Assembly (NCBI RefSeq): GCF_028561275.1
Contig: NZ_JAQQTF010000006.1
Span: forward strand, 1 to 64,000
Length of the DNA stretch: 64,000 bases
Direction: 5' to 3'
From: Aureisphaera galaxeae
Lineage (GTDB): Bacteria > Bacteroidota > Bacteroidia > Flavobacteriales > Flavobacteriaceae
Shown here piece after piece: positions 1 to 7,593 of this stretch. The position numbers were made by a program, and so were the translations under genes. Below the pieces are notes generated by a model. The model did no database searches. It saw nothing but the letters and a program-made list of their open reading frames with translations, and was not told where the DNA came from. Each line of letters starts with the position of its first letter. Positions within the stretch are counted from its first letter, which is position 1.

Positions 1-7
1 GTCAATT

Positions 8-140
8 TCAATATATCAATGAACTTTTAATTCTATTTTTTCCGCTGTTCGGACAATCCCTCATCCGTTTTGCGGGTGCAAATATACAACCCCTTTTTTT
101 ATTCCACCAAAACAATTTCAATCTTTTTTCAGCCTTTTTT
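8..140 (-). promoter_or_regulatory. Probable rRNA operon promoter and leader, transcribed leftwards
   Basis: Read on the minus strand, a TATATTTG box (79-86) fits the Bacteroidota -7 consensus TAnnTTTG. It is preceded about 21 bases upstream by a TTTTGG stretch and by A-rich tracts (about 100-150) like an UP element. Downstream, at 8-24, the minus strand reads GTTCATTGATATATTGA, which resembles the conserved boxA-like leader seen shortly before 16S rRNA in Bacteroidota. The 16S gene itself would lie left of position 1, so this is an inference from the leader. The rest of 1-343 is AT-rich, holds no gene I can support, and forms the downstream flank of the DUF4294 gene. Confidence 0.5.
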
Positions 141-343
141 ATTAACCGTTTATAAACAATTGAAAAGGTGCAGGTTACAGCCACAAAAAAATTGACCCGA
201 AATAAGGAATTCCATCTGCCGATATTTCTCGGCCGCATTTCCCGGAAATCCATTCAAATCAATACTATATTTGTAACAGCTTAAAAAAAGAGCGGACAAG
301 CAAGATACTACTTTTCTGTAATTGAGGCAAGTAAAAAAATGAA

Positions 344-1045
344 TTAGTTTTCCCCAGTCAATTTGTTCCAATGTGCCGTGAGATCCAAGTAGTCGATTTC
401 CTCCCACGGTTCCTGTCGCTCCAATATATTATCCTGGAAAGATCGTTCGAGGATATCTTCAATTAAATAGTCCTCCTTCACCTCGAAAGGTAGGTATTCC
501 ACCTTCAAAGAAATATCGAACATATTGGCCGTAGTGTTGTACCAAAAAGCCCTCCATCCCGTTCTCAGTTCCTTCACCAAATTAAAAGCGGTCCTCCCTG
601 TTTGCCGATGAATGAGCTTCACCAGTATCTGACCTTCAGTACGCGTCAGTTTTTTCAGCTTTTCAGAAAACTCCCCTTCAATATATTTTTGGACACGCTT
701 GGCATACTTACGCTTGGCTCGTTTACTTTCCAAAGAAGCCAATCGCTCCGTCATTACCTCAAGTCTCTCTGCTGCCAGTTTTGCATACGGATATACCTTT
801 CGGGTTTTTCTTCTAAGGATTAAATAACGCCTTCTGTCTTCTTTGGAATTGAATTCCAACTTATTCAAAAGAACTACTTCCTGTAAATCGATAAACTCCC
901 TGGGGATGGTATCCCCTTCCACAATATAATAGAAGGTATAGGTGCTATCCTTTTTATATTCCCGTAAGGTATCCCCTTTCTGTGCCCAGAGATTGGAAGA
1001 AAAGGTGACTATATATATAAGTAGTATGTAGGTAAACTTGGACAT
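344..1045 (-). CDS. DUF4294 domain-containing exported protein
   Basis: A 233-residue protein with an N-terminal signal peptide of about 21 residues (hydrophobic core, then WAQKGD). The body is a basic, helical domain with a KTRKVYPYAKLAAERL stretch and a conserved GRTAFNLVKELRTGWRAF segment, which match the DUF4294 family widespread in Flavobacteriia. Its biochemical role is not known. The ATG start at 1045 lies about 28 bases downstream of a minus-strand TAATTTTG box (1074-1081), back to back with the promoter of the M42 peptidase gene. It is a single-gene unit. Family assignment is fairly sure; function is not. Confidence 0.8.
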   Translation of the reverse strand: MSKFTYILLIYIVTFSSNLWAQKGDTLREYKKDSTYTFYYIVEGDTIPREFIDLQEVVLLNKLEFNSKEDRRRYLILRRKTRKVYPYAKLAAERLEVMTERLASLESKRAKRKYAKRVQKYIEGEFSEKLKKLTRTEGQILVKLIHRQTGRTAFNLVKELRTGWRAFWYNTTANMFDISLKVEYLPFEVKEDYLIEDILERSFQDNILERQEPWEEIDYLDLTAHWNKLTGEN

Positions 1046-1073
1046 TTCTTTACGGGCTTCTCTAAAACCGTTC

Positions 1074-1081
1074 CAAAATTA
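1074..1081 (-). promoter_or_regulatory. -7 promoter box of the DUF4294 gene
   Basis: The minus strand reads TAATTTTG, a match to TAnnTTTG, 28 bases before the ATG at 1045. Confidence 0.5.
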
Positions 1082-1116
1082 TAAAAATTGAAAAGGGAGC
1101 GTTATTAATTAATTAC

Positions 1117-1124
1117 TAATTTTG
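1117..1124 (+). promoter_or_regulatory. -7 promoter box of the M42 peptidase gene
   Basis: TAATTTTG matches TAnnTTTG. It overlaps the in-frame TTG at 1122, so that codon should lie upstream of the transcript start. This supports the ATG at 1149 as the real start. Confidence 0.5.
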
Positions 1125-1148
1125 AGATTCTCATTACAAAACGCACTT

Positions 1149-2234
1149 ATGGCTAAATCTATTTTAAATAAAAAATCACTCACATTTCTCGAAAAATACT
1201 TAAACAACGCCGCTCCCACCGGTTATGAGTGGGATGGGCAAAAGATGTGGATGGATTACCTGAAACCTTATGTGGACGAATTCATTACCGATACCTACGG
1301 AACTGCGGTGGCGGTTATTAACCCGAAATCCGATTATAAGGTCGTTATCGAAGGGCATGCCGACGAAATTTCCTGGTATGTGAATTATATTTCAGATAAT
1401 GGACTCCTATATGTTATTAGGAATGGGGGAAGTGATCACCAAATCGCTCCTTCGAAAGTTGTAAACATACATACCAAAAAAGGAATTGTGAAAGGCGTAT
1501 TTGGGTGGCCTGCCATCCATACCCGAAGCAGAGCTAAGGAAGAACCTCCTAAACCAGACAATATCTTTATCGATATTGGGGCAAAGGATAAAAAGGAAGT
1601 GGAGAAAATGGGTGTACATATAGGATGTGTCATTACCTATCCCGATGAGTTCCATATTCTGAACAAAGATAAGTTTGTATGCCGCGCCCTCGATAACCGA
1701 ATGGGTGGATTCATGATCGCTGAAGTAGCAAGGTTATTGAAAGAAAATGGGAAAGAACTTCCTTTCGGATTGTACATTACAAATTCCGTACAAGAGGAAA
1801 TCGGATTACGGGGTGCACAGATGATCGCGGAACGGATTCAACCCAACGTTGCCATCGTCACCGATGTAACACACGACACCACTACCCCAATGATCGACAA
1901 GAAGAAACAGGGATACGCCAAAATTGGCGGTGGACCTGTTATTGCCTATGCTCCTGCCGTACAACAAAGACTGAGGGACCTGATCACGGATACTGCAGAG
2001 GAAAAGAAAATTCCTTTCCAGCGTGCAGCGCTATCGCGTGCTACAGGTACGGATACCGATGCCTTTGCCTATAGCGGAAGTGGTGTTGCCAGCGCCTTGA
2101 TTTCACTTCCACTTCGATATATGCATACTACGGTAGAAATGGTGCATCGAGAAGACGTGGAAAATGTGATCAAGCTTATTTATGAATCTTTGTTGAAAAT
2201 AGAAAAAGGCGAAACTTTCAGTTATTTCGACTAA
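1149..2234 (+). CDS. M42 family metallopeptidase (glutamyl aminopeptidase/endoglucanase-like)
   Basis: A 361-residue cytosolic zinc or cobalt aminopeptidase of the M42 (FrvX/PepA/TET) family. Visible motifs are the metal-binding EGHADEIS, DNRMGG with the bridging aspartate, the catalytic QEEIGLRGA, and the later metal-site VTDVTHDTTTP. Family members remove N-terminal residues from peptides and often assemble as dodecameric shells. The open frame extends upstream to a TTG at 1122, but that codon lies inside a promoter-like box, so the ATG at 1149 (MAKSILNKK) is preferred. It is transcribed divergently from DUF4294 and closed by a strong terminator, so it is probably monocistronic. Confidence 0.92.
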   Translation: MAKSILNKKSLTFLEKYLNNAAPTGYEWDGQKMWMDYLKPYVDEFITDTYGTAVAVINPKSDYKVVIEGHADEISWYVNYISDNGLLYVIRNGGSDHQIAPSKVVNIHTKKGIVKGVFGWPAIHTRSRAKEEPPKPDNIFIDIGAKDKKEVEKMGVHIGCVITYPDEFHILNKDKFVCRALDNRMGGFMIAEVARLLKENGKELPFGLYITNSVQEEIGLRGAQMIAERIQPNVAIVTDVTHDTTTPMIDKKKQGYAKIGGGPVIAYAPAVQQRLRDLITDTAEEKKIPFQRAALSRATGTDTDAFAYSGSGVASALISLPLRYMHTTVEMVHREDVENVIKLIYESLLKIEKGETFSYFD

Positions 2235-2279
2235 AATACACTAGGGTTCATTTTCCGTTAAATGCTAAAAACGACCTTT

Positions 2280-2311
2280 AAAAGAATTACGTGAACCGTA
2301 ATTCTTTTTTT
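2280..2311 (+). terminator. Rho-independent terminator after the M42 peptidase
   Basis: Arms AAAGAATTACG (2281-2291) and CGTAATTCTTT (2297-2307) form a perfect 11-bp stem with a TGAAC loop, followed by a run of T. Confidence 0.85.
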
Positions 2312-2455
2312 ATGTTGTCCATCCAACCCAATTCTATAATTTCGATAGTATTATAAGTGCAAGTTATCGGTATTACTTCATTACAGTTGGGGCTATTTTG
2401 ATTTCGATACACTCCATTTATAATAAGGAACGGAATTAAATTTTAAGAACTCAAA

Positions 2456-3349
2456 ATGGACATGAAGAAATTGATTTTAGTAGCGGGCGCAGTATTGTTT
2501 TTGGCTGTGTCCTGCTCCAAGGAAGAAGTAGACACGATTAACGACGCGCAAAACCTATTAGCGCCGACGACCAAACCAAGTCAACAATACGACATTTATA
2601 AAGGGGTATTTACCACATTGGCAGCTGGACACACCGGGACGGTAATCATTCAATTTGCTGAAGGATCTAATACGTATCCGACTGCAATCCTAACCCTCAA
2701 AAACGGAGATGTATACGAGGCAAAAGCTTTGAAGCCTATATCAGCTAGCGAATCTACGAAAGGACTACTTTTCCAGTCTCAGGATTTTTCATTCGTTTTC
2801 TCCATGATGGAAGATGGGATCTCTCCTATACTAAGCTACGTCACTTTAAATGGTATGGAAAGCGATATTCAAGCAGCGAAAGAAACGGAAAGTACTACAG
2901 TAGAAACACGTACTGGTACATGGGGTTGCACGGTATGTAATGATAGTCCATATATACACGAATGGATGGGGACTATTTTAGGGGGAATAAATGACCAATC
3001 CTTTAATCTAATAATCGCAAGTCACGCCGACGGCAGTAGTAGCATAATCACACAGGTAACTCTAAATAGTGCGGTATACATAGGGGTTGGACACTTCGAC
3101 AATGAAGATTGTGAAATACAATTTCAAATGGGTTGCGAAAGAGAGGTTTGTAATATGACCAGCGGTGATGGTTTTACCACTACCGTGGGGTATATGGCCA
3201 ATGGTAATCCTGTTACTTGGTCTGCCGAAAGGATCGATAATTTTGCATGCCCCTCTATCATTAGCGGAACCTGGCAATGGCCTTCCATTTCCTATGGGCT
3301 AATTGAAGGGGTTTTTGAAAGTGACGCTGTTGCTCCTTGTTGTGAATAA
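2456..3349 (+). CDS. Cysteine-containing lipoprotein, paralogue of the next gene
   Basis: A 297-residue protein with a lipoprotein signal peptide ending at a lipobox LAVSC, so it should be lipid-anchored in the envelope. An ATG two codons later (2462, MKK) is an equally good start. The mature part shares a clear layout with the neighbouring 488-residue lipoprotein: a YKGVFTT strand near the N-terminus, then TGTWGCTVCND with two cysteines, GNPVTW, and a conserved TWQWPSISYGLIEGVF segment near the end. It carries further Cys residues (DCEIQFQMGCEREVC and a C-terminal CC), which suggests disulfides. I do not recognise the family; function is unknown. Confidence 0.75.
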   Translation: MDMKKLILVAGAVLFLAVSCSKEEVDTINDAQNLLAPTTKPSQQYDIYKGVFTTLAAGHTGTVIIQFAEGSNTYPTAILTLKNGDVYEAKALKPISASESTKGLLFQSQDFSFVFSMMEDGISPILSYVTLNGMESDIQAAKETESTTVETRTGTWGCTVCNDSPYIHEWMGTILGGINDQSFNLIIASHADGSSSIITQVTLNSAVYIGVGHFDNEDCEIQFQMGCEREVCNMTSGDGFTTTVGYMANGNPVTWSAERIDNFACPSIISGTWQWPSISYGLIEGVFESDAVAPCCE

Positions 3350-3688
3350 AATACATATACATCGTATTTAGATAGATTAGTTAAGTAATAGATGTTAGTA
3401 ATGCCTTTGTCAGATTTTTGGTGAAGGCATTTTTTTGACAACAACTTTCTTAGTTCATAATTCTCAAATCCGCCTTAGAAACAGAATGTTTTGATTTACA
3501 ATTCATTACCTATTTATTCCGCTTTTTACTTCCAGAAAAATCGCAGCTAAACCCCTTAAAACCTATTGGTTTAGTAGGTGTATTTCATCGAAAAAAATTG
3601 TTAAAATGAATTTTTTATTGAGAATTACATAATATTGTTAACCAGAATTTAATAAATATTACATAATATTCAAAAAACGCCCCTAGTT
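3350..3688. other. Gene-free spacer between the two lipoprotein paralogues
   Basis: It holds the terminator at 3401-3436 and then about 230 AT-rich bases. A 13-base direct repeat, ATTACATAATATT, occurs at 3624-3636 and 3658-3670, just upstream of the TAGTTTTG box at 3684. No open frame or RNA gene was seen. Confidence 0.6.
3401..3436 (+). terminator. Terminator after the first lipoprotein gene
   Basis: Arms ATGCCTT (3401-3407) and AAGGCAT (3424-3430) are followed by six T. Confidence 0.75.
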
Positions 3689-5155
3689 TTGAAAAAGATT
3701 GTTTTACCCCTGACAATGTTTTTTTTGGTGCTTTCCTGTACCGTAGAAAACGACCCGATTTCCAATCAAAATTCATCAAACCTTTCTTACCACCTTTCGG
3801 AAGATTCCAACCTCGGAGCTTACAAAGGTGTGTTTACGACCTACAACTCCAAATACCGTGGAGTGATCACCGTACAATTGCCTAACAACCCTTCTAACAG
3901 AAAGGTAAAATACCCTATGGCAACCTTACGGCTTAATTCAGGCGAATCCTATCTCATTAAAGCCAACCAATATGTGGATGACCATGCGATGGTACAGGAT
4001 CTATTGTTCGAATCGGCGGAGGTTTCTTTCCTGTTTTCGGTAGAAGCAAACGGTGCCGAACCTACCATAACCGATGTCACCTTTAAAGGATTGCAAGGAG
4101 ATATGATCGTATTAAAGGACACTGAACGTGCTCCCGTTACCCCTATTACGGGAACCTATGAATGTGGAACCTGTAATGGACATCCCGTGTTGGGAACAGG
4201 GTTGGAACAATCCTTCAATTTTGTATTCAGTTCTTCAGACAGCAATGGTACTATAGCAACACAATCGGCTATTGGCACTACGGTTTATAGTGGTATTGGC
4301 GTACAAAACAACTGTTATGATACCGGGACCATAGGAAACTGCAACGTACAAAGTGGAAACGGTACTACGACGAACACGGGATATATAGTAAATGGAAATC
4401 CTGTGACTTGGATTGCGAGTCATCTTTATAATAACGAACCGACAGGATTGAGTGATTGTTCCTACATGCAAGGAACTTGGAGATGGCAATCCATTAGCTA
4501 TGGAGTCATCAACGGGACCTTTACAAGCGATAGCTTTTGCAATAGCATTATGGTATACGAAGATTTCGAGGACGATATGCTAAGCTACACCCCTAATCCT
4601 GTTGACAATGTTACCAATGTGAGTTCTCAGGATTACTTCGGGATTCTTCTTCCGGAAGATGGGGTTCCAGGCACCATCAATTACAGCGCAGTAAAAGGAA
4701 ATGGTTACTACGGCGCCCAAGATACCGATGCTACCTCCAGTGGTAATGTAGACCGTATTGAAATGAACTGGGATAATTTATCCATTGCTCCCTTTAGTAT
4801 TATTGATGTTTCCGCATTTTTTGCGGAAGATGACGCATCTGATGGCAATCAGGATTGGGATGCGGACAGTTCGGTCAGAATAGAATACTCTTTCGATAAT
4901 GTGAACTGGACCTCCCTTATTGCCTTTGAATCGGAAATAGGAATGGATGGAAACCAAACCAACGAGGTCCCTCGATTGGATGCGGACCATGACGGTATAG
5001 GAGATGATGCTATCCTCACAGATACCTTGGTAGAATATAAATCTACCTTCCCAACGGCAGGGAATCCAACCGTAAGCATACGCTTGGTGATAGAAAACTT
5101 GGATTCGGAGGACGAAGACATTGCGATCGACAATATATTGATACAAGGAAATTAA
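3689..5155 (+). CDS. Lipoprotein paralogue with an added C-terminal beta-sandwich domain
   Basis: A 488-residue protein whose first ~285 residues parallel the preceding lipoprotein: YKGVFTT, a CGTCNGHP cysteine pair, GNPVTW, and TWRWQSISYGVINGTF. It then continues with a second domain (MVYEDFEDDMLSYTPNP to the end) that looks like a jelly-roll carbohydrate-binding-like module ending in an IDNILIQ strand. No T9SS sorting tail is visible. The start is an in-frame TTG giving MKKIVLPLTMFFLVLSC, a good lipoprotein signal. The next ATG (3716) would leave too short a signal. Oddly, that TTG is also the end of a TAGTTTTG promoter-like box. Function is unknown. Confidence 0.7.
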   Translation: MKKIVLPLTMFFLVLSCTVENDPISNQNSSNLSYHLSEDSNLGAYKGVFTTYNSKYRGVITVQLPNNPSNRKVKYPMATLRLNSGESYLIKANQYVDDHAMVQDLLFESAEVSFLFSVEANGAEPTITDVTFKGLQGDMIVLKDTERAPVTPITGTYECGTCNGHPVLGTGLEQSFNFVFSSSDSNGTIATQSAIGTTVYSGIGVQNNCYDTGTIGNCNVQSGNGTTTNTGYIVNGNPVTWIASHLYNNEPTGLSDCSYMQGTWRWQSISYGVINGTFTSDSFCNSIMVYEDFEDDMLSYTPNPVDNVTNVSSQDYFGILLPEDGVPGTINYSAVKGNGYYGAQDTDATSSGNVDRIEMNWDNLSIAPFSIIDVSAFFAEDDASDGNQDWDADSSVRIEYSFDNVNWTSLIAFESEIGMDGNQTNEVPRLDADHDGIGDDAILTDTLVEYKSTFPTAGNPTVSIRLVIENLDSEDEDIAIDNILIQGN

Positions 5156-5172
5156 GATACTTGTACCCATTA

Positions 5173-5199
5173 AAAGGCTGCCAATGGCGGCCTTTTTTT
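5173..5199 (+). terminator. Terminator between the lipoprotein and MBOAT genes
   Basis: AAAGGCTGCC (5173-5182) pairs with GGCGGCCTTT (5186-5195), with one G-T wobble, a three-base loop and a following T run. Confidence 0.8.
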
Positions 5200-5206
5200 A
5201 TCTTTG
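5199..5206 (+). promoter_or_regulatory. -7 promoter box of the MBOAT gene
   Basis: TATCTTTG matches TAnnTTTG. It begins at the last base of the upstream terminator's T run and lies 21 bases before the GTG start at 5228. Confidence 0.5.
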
Positions 5207-5227
5207 GCCGATACCAAATAATCCTAA

Positions 5228-6655
5228 GTGCTATTCAATTCTTTCGATTTCGGTTTCTTCCTGGTCATTGTGTTTGCAATGTACTGGATTATTGGCGCTA
5301 AGCGACGAAAGGCCCAGAATATTCTATTGCTAGTTGCCAGTTATGTCTTCTATGGATTATGGGATTGGCGATTCTTGGGACTTATCTTTATGAGTTCGGT
5401 AGTGGATTATCTGGCGGGAAGAGCTTTGCGATCCACTGACAATAAAAATAAAAGAAAGTTATTCCTCTGGAGTAGTATTCTTTGGAATATAGGTGTCCTC
5501 TTTACCTTTAAATATTTCAATTTCTTCTTAGACAACTTCCGTTCGCTCTTCGGAATAGAAGCCACAGAGGGATACTATTTCTGGAATGTCGTTATTCCTG
5601 TGGGACTTAGCTTTTATACCTTCCAAACCATGAGTTACACGATCGATGTGTACCGAAAGAAAATACAACCTACTCATAATTTTTTGGAGTTTATGTGCTT
5701 CGTAAGTTTCTTTCCCCAATTGGTGGCGGGACCTATTGAACGAGCGCGGGACCTGCTTCCCCAATTTGAAAATAAACGGAGTTTCGACTATCAGTCGGCA
5801 AAAGAAGGCCTACGACAAATTCTATGGGGACTCTTCAAAAAAATATTAGTCGCCGATAAGCTGGGCATTGCAGTGACCATGGTTTTCAATGAACCCGAAA
5901 GCTATGGCGCAATTACTTTGGTCTATGCTTCTTTGTTGTTTTTCTTTCAGATCTATTGCGACTTTTCGGGGTACACAGATATTGCCATAGGAACTGCCAA
6001 ACTGTTCGGGTTTAAACTGAATAGAAACTTCAGGATTCCCTATTTATCTATTAGTATTGCCGAATTCTGGATGCGCTGGCATATTACGCTCACCAAATGG
6101 TTTACCGACTATGTGTACTTCCCCATCCTAAGAAGCAGAAAGAAAATCACCCCTACCCTACGCGTTTTTGCTGTGATCGTTACCATGGTTTTGGTAGGGC
6201 TCTGGCATGGGGCCAATTGGACCTTTGTAATGTTTGGATTGGTAAACGGAATCATTTTGGTTGTAGAGCGGATTCCATTTTTCAAAAACGGGGAAGTACT
6301 TCAAAAGAAGCTTTACAAGATTCCAAGGATACTTTCTTTCCTTTATTTCTTTGCCATAGCAGCCTTGATGTCCATGTTTTTTAGATCGCATGACATTTCA
6401 CAATCCTTTTTAATTCTGAAGAAGTGGTTCACTTTGGAAATAGACCCTCAAATTTCTTCCCTTATCGGAATTAAACTCATGTACTTGGTCATTCTCGTCG
6501 TTGCCGAGTTGCTAACACAGAAAAAGGACTTTCCGCTTCAGCAATTGGAAATTAAGATCCCAAAACCAGCGCGTTGGGCGATCTATTATATACTCATTTT
6601 CTTAATCGTTCGGTATGCCGAACCGAAAGAGGCCTTTATTTATTTTCAGTTTTAA
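5228..6655 (+). CDS. MBOAT family O-acyltransferase (AlgI/DltB-like)
   Basis: A 475-residue polytopic inner-membrane protein of the membrane-bound O-acyltransferase family. Family members pass acyl (usually acetyl) groups across the membrane to cell-surface polysaccharides. Visible family marks are SFYTFQTMSYTIDVYR, a FFPQLVAGPIERA segment, the conserved SIAEFWMRWHITLTKWFTDY block, and the catalytic-histidine region VGLWHGANW. The start is GTG (MLFNSFDFGFF), which gives the usual N-terminus for AlgI-like proteins. The stop codon overlaps the start of the next gene (TAATG), so the two are translationally coupled. Together they should O-acetylate an exported glycan; the actual substrate cannot be read from the sequence. 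Confidence 0.93.
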   Translation: MLFNSFDFGFFLVIVFAMYWIIGAKRRKAQNILLLVASYVFYGLWDWRFLGLIFMSSVVDYLAGRALRSTDNKNKRKLFLWSSILWNIGVLFTFKYFNFFLDNFRSLFGIEATEGYYFWNVVIPVGLSFYTFQTMSYTIDVYRKKIQPTHNFLEFMCFVSFFPQLVAGPIERARDLLPQFENKRSFDYQSAKEGLRQILWGLFKKILVADKLGIAVTMVFNEPESYGAITLVYASLLFFFQIYCDFSGYTDIAIGTAKLFGFKLNRNFRIPYLSISIAEFWMRWHITLTKWFTDYVYFPILRSRKKITPTLRVFAVIVTMVLVGLWHGANWTFVMFGLVNGIILVVERIPFFKNGEVLQKKLYKIPRILSFLYFFAIAALMSMFFRSHDISQSFLILKKWFTLEIDPQISSLIGIKLMYLVILVVAELLTQKKDFPLQQLEIKIPKPARWAIYYILIFLIVRYAEPKEAFIYFQF

Positions 6656-7593
6656 TGCTACGGAAATTTGCTACATATTGCCTATTGTTTTTTATCCCAG
6701 TAATTGGGATATACTGCATTGCTGAATACTTAACATTGAACATTCCTTCTTCTTTCACTTCGAATGTGGCCTACATGGAAGCCGAAGAATATACCTTCGA
6801 AAATATGGTACTGGGGTCCTCACAAATGCAGCAAGCCGTAAATCCTGAATGGATACAGTCTTCAACGTTGAATATGGCTTCTGGAGACCAGCATCATGAC
6901 ACGGATTTCAAACTATTGAAGGGTATGGAAGATCGTTTGCCCCATCTAAAAACGATCATTTTTGAAGTATCCTACAGTCATTTCGAAATTGCACACAATA
7001 GCAAGGACTTTTGGAAGAACAACTTTTATTTGAAGTACTACGGCATCAACAATTTTGAGCGAGGGATCTATTTTAAGGATAAATTGGCCTATCTATCCAA
7101 TCCCCCATTCTTTTCAAAAAAGATAATTGAATACTATGTGGATGGGGAACATAAAGAAGTTTATAATGCGCAGGGCTTTAACACCAATTCTTTTCATGGG
7201 CAATTCCAAAATTTAGGTCATGATGAGGAAAAGATTGCAGCCATGCCACGCTTTAAGATCAATACCGAACCCAATTTGGACATCTTCGAAGTAAACACAC
7301 GCCTATATTTTGAAATGCTGGATTATCTTCAGGAAAAGGGGTACAACGTTGTGATTTGCAAGGTTCCCATGTACAAAACCTATCACGACCGAAAACATCC
7401 AGGTATTTTACACAGAAGGGATAGCATTCTTAACGAATCCTTGGAAAGATATGCCAATGTCACCCTATTCGACCTAGAACAAGACACCCTTAATTTTGAA
7501 GTACATGACTTTTGGAACCAAAGTCATTTAAATCCTAATGGTGCCGAGAAATACAGTCGCCGATTGGATTCCCTATTACGAACCCTTAAGTAG
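6655..7593 (+). CDS. SGNH-hydrolase-like partner of the MBOAT transferase
   Basis: A 312-residue protein with an N-terminal membrane anchor (residues about 5-25) and an extracytoplasmic domain. It has SGNH-type blocks: VLGSSQM near residue 60 (block I serine) and DFWNQSHLNPNGAEKYS near the C-terminus (block V, Asp and His). Its role is probably like AlgJ/AlgX or DltD: it takes the acyl group from the MBOAT protein and places it on a glycan. It overlaps the MBOAT stop by one base (ATG at 6655), so longer upstream starts would run far into that gene and are rejected. Its 3' end overlaps the convergent symporter gene by 8 bases. Confidence 0.8.
   Translation: MLRKFATYCLLFFIPVIGIYCIAEYLTLNIPSSFTSNVAYMEAEEYTFENMVLGSSQMQQAVNPEWIQSSTLNMASGDQHHDTDFKLLKGMEDRLPHLKTIIFEVSYSHFEIAHNSKDFWKNNFYLKYYGINNFERGIYFKDKLAYLSNPPFFSKKIIEYYVDGEHKEVYNAQGFNTNSFHGQFQNLGHDEEKIAAMPRFKINTEPNLDIFEVNTRLYFEMLDYLQEKGYNVVICKVPMYKTYHDRKHPGILHRRDSILNESLERYANVTLFDLEQDTLNFEVHDFWNQSHLNPNGAEKYSRRLDSLLRTLK

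Noticed and set aside
266-273. Plus-strand TATATTTG that could be a promoter for a small or antisense RNA
   Set aside because: The region is AT-rich, there is no gene or terminator downstream, and it faces into the end of the DUF4294 gene. Chance occurrence is likely.
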